Assembly (NCBI GenBank): GCA_011049545.1
Contig: DRHQ01000062.1
Location: 1 to 42,713 of the forward strand
From: Candidatus Aminicenantota bacterium
Lineage (GTDB): Bacteria; Acidobacteriota; Aminicenantia; Aminicenantales; Aminicenantaceae
DNA: 42,713 bases
Reading direction: 5' to 3'
The position numbers were made by a program, and so were the translations under genes. Below are positions 41,346 to 42,713 of the stretch, piece after piece. The notes beneath the pieces were generated by a model. That model was given only the letters and a program-made list of their open reading frames with translations. It was not told where the DNA came from and searched no databases. Every line of letters starts with the position of its first letter. The stretch's first letter is position 1.

Positions 41346-41885
41346 ATGGTTAATAAAATAGAGAACGAGTTCAAAATAATACACTCAAAATTACGGCAAC
41401 TTGAGCAGATTTATAATTCCCATGAAAAGAATCTGCACTTTAGCAGTCTGGAAAAGGCAGATGCTGAACTCTACTCGCAGCTACTTGAGCTTGCCCAGGC
41501 GGGATTAGAGAAGGTTCGCAAACATAGCGATTATTTTTCAAAGCATTCCCTTTACGACGACGGAATGTTCTGGTATGACCTCTTCATTACTATCAGTGCT
41601 GCGGCTTTGAGGATAAGAGCTAACCAGGACCAACAAGATATCCCCGAAAATGTCGTAAAAGAATTGACTGTGTTATTGGTCGATATTAGTGAGTTTTCTT
41701 CTCTGCACCCTAGTGATATCCAAAAACGCAATCATGAAGCACTTGGCAACACATTGTATGGTTTCTATAGCAAGGATTTGCTCGCATTGACTCGTAAGAG
41801 AAGCCGAGAAAGTGGCTTGAAGAAAATTTCAGAATTTGTCGAGTGGACAATAGGCAGGGTGGAAGAAATTGTACAAAAAGAGTAG
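41346..41885 (+). CDS. Hypothetical all-helical protein
   Basis: The 179-residue protein is predicted to be fully helical with a long acidic/basic amphipathic start (KIENEFKIIHSKLRQLEQIYN) and a later core (FWYDLFITISAAALRIRANQ). There are no Cys and no catalytic motif that I can name. It has no strong ribosome binding site and no close partner. The gap 41886-42108 beyond it shows no gene. Function unknown. Confidence 0.5.
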   Translation: MVNKIENEFKIIHSKLRQLEQIYNSHEKNLHFSSLEKADAELYSQLLELAQAGLEKVRKHSDYFSKHSLYDDGMFWYDLFITISAAALRIRANQDQQDIPENVVKELTVLLVDISEFSSLHPSDIQKRNHEALGNTLYGFYSKDLLALTRKRSRESGLKKISEFVEWTIGRVEEIVQKE

Positions 41886-42108
41886 GGGATTCACATTATA
41901 AATTCATGATAGAAATATATCACTAATGTAGCGAACGAGTACAATTGATTGCAATATAATATGAATATTGATAGGATATGACTGCATTTTCAGCATGCTT
42001 TACATTAGTTCATAAGTTATAGATGGGGATTAAGCAACATTTTGCTAAAAATATAGAATGCAATATAGTAATTGTCAGACATAACATATTTTTTGAGGAG
42101 ATAATCTG

Positions 42109-42252
42109 ATGAACTTAGCCGACGAAGCTATAAGAATATTAAGAAAAATAAAATGTATATTTGCTGATGGCAAACAGAAATATGGCTCTAGCTTTGTCGG
42201 AGACTCACATAACGAAATCATAACATGCGCACATGTGATGACTGATGTCTAA
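42109..42252 (+). pseudogene. Truncated trypsin-like peptidase start (47 codons)
   Basis: ATG 42109 has GAGGAG (42095-42100) 8 bases upstream, so it was a real translation start. The peptide ends with KYGSSFVGDSHNEIITCAHV, the N-terminal strand of trypsin-like proteases up to the catalytic His (H42). It then meets a TAA in GTCTAACAAGG. The Asp and Ser parts are missing. It is probably cut by the element that begins at 42247. Confidence 0.5.
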
Positions 42253-42314
42253 CAAGGCGCTGAAACCTGATGCGGGTACAGATTCGGTATCCCACAAAGC
42301 TTAGTGCCAGCGTA
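42247..42314. repeat. attC-like imperfect palindrome (candidate)
   Basis: GTCTAACAAGGCGCTGAA is very like the 5' core of integron attC sites, and the stop codon of the preceding frame lies within it, as in gene cassettes. Inner arms TGCGGGTAC and GTATCCCACA pair loosely. The 3' end (CCAGCGTAAAAA) does not match the GTTRRRY core, so the site is degenerate or a chance match. Confidence 0.3.
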
Positions 42315-42411
42315 AAAATACCAAAATAATCAAACAGTATAAAAAACGGGCGATAATTACGATGGCAGAAAAGAAGCAAAGGTATAATCGCCAGAAGGAG
42401 AGGTGAGAGAT

Positions 42412-42713
42412 ATGTCAGAAGGAAAACTACAGATAGGTGTCTATAAAATTGAAGAAAAAAATTTAGACAACCTGTCTGCCATTATTGAAGAAAAGGGCTA
42501 TTCAAATCAAGAGTTAGAAAATGAAGAAATCAGTGAATATAGACTGAAACTTTTTTATCAAAATAAGCCTACACATCCCAAATGGAAAGATTTCTTCAGG
42601 TCAGTCGCTAAAGCCAATCAAGATATTTTTAAAAAAAACAAGAGTTGGATAGAAGGATTTATATTACTTCTTTTTAACGAAGAAAAGGACAATCTATATG
42701 CAGTAACAGGCGG
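42412..42713 (+). CDS. DUF6119-type (sporadically distributed) protein, 5' part
   Basis: ATG 42412 is preceded by GGAGAGGTGAGAG. The 100 codons in the window run off the right edge. The start (KLQIGVYKIEEKNLDNLSAI), the middle (SEYRLKLFYQNKPTHPKWKD) and the end (NEEKDNLYAVTGG) agree with the N-terminus of the DUF6119/TIGR04141 family: a short start strand with a K-x-Y-K motif, then a Pro-Trp-Lys segment, then the L(F/Y)AVT-GG pattern. Members are large, of unknown function, and found patchily in defence islands. Call is by eye and moderate. Confidence 0.6.
   Translation, partial: MSEGKLQIGVYKIEEKNLDNLSAIIEEKGYSNQELENEEISEYRLKLFYQNKPTHPKWKDFFRSVAKANQDIFKKNKSWIEGFILLLFNEEKDNLYAVTG

Noticed and set aside
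42362-42406. 14-codon frame MAEKKQRYNRQKER
   Set aside because: Too short, and its end overlaps the ribosome site of the DUF6119 gene; a leader peptide cannot be supported.

Overview
The window is AT-rich DNA from a diderm (Gram-negative type) bacterium. Evidence for the outer membrane is an OstA/LptD-like beta-barrel protein, many signal peptides and lipoboxes, and LPP20-type lipoproteins. The mix of secreted caspase-like proteases, PEGA, NHL, DUF4384, FlgO-like and CHASE2-kinase proteins fits an uncultured anaerobic lineage (Acidobacteriota/Aminicenantes, Desulfobacterota or a candidate phylum). I cannot name the species. I see no rRNA, tRNA or CRISPR array.

Region 1 (1-960) holds the end of a Fic-domain gene and a regulatory stretch with several inverted repeats and a promoter. 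Region 2 (869-10868) is one tightly packed plus-strand operon. It encodes two exported caspase-fold proteases (one with DUF4384, one with PEGA), a 1232-residue TPR/PEGA/Ig-like/NHL-propeller protein, a DUF5683 membrane protein, a beta-propeller protein, an OstA-like barrel and a small lipoprotein. Region 3 (11168-14328) is a Ser/Thr kinase with a CHASE2 sensor, translationally coupled to a FecR-like protein. Region 4 (14498-19793) has a beta-propeller/transglutaminase-like protein and three LPP20-family proteins, the last carrying FlgO-like and DUF4384 parts. Shared domains (DUF4384, PEGA, propellers, LPP20) suggest regions 2-4 form one cell-envelope proteolysis and signalling programme.

Region 5 (19836-42713) is an accessory/defence island. 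In order it carries HepT-MntA, a second Fic protein with an operator cluster, an AbiEi/AbiEii-type pair with a textbook promoter-operator, an IetAS-type ATPase-subtilase pair, and ISNCY and IS3 remnants. Then come a low-molecular-weight phosphatase, McrB-McrC, a GIY-YIG-like protein, a second IS3 remnant, and a two-gene unit joining a YaaA/DUF6884-like protein with a GHKL ATPase that has a nuclease-like C-terminus. The last stretch has small hypothetical proteins, a nuclease-fold protein, a basic protein plus PIN-like protein pair, gene fragments, and the start of a DUF6119-type gene. Two copies of a structured repeat of about 110 bp lie in this last part.

The best candidates for an undescribed system are the YaaA-like/GHKL-nuclease pair (34016-36833) and the double-caspase envelope operon (964-10868). 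All functional calls rest on motif reading by eye, not on database searches.
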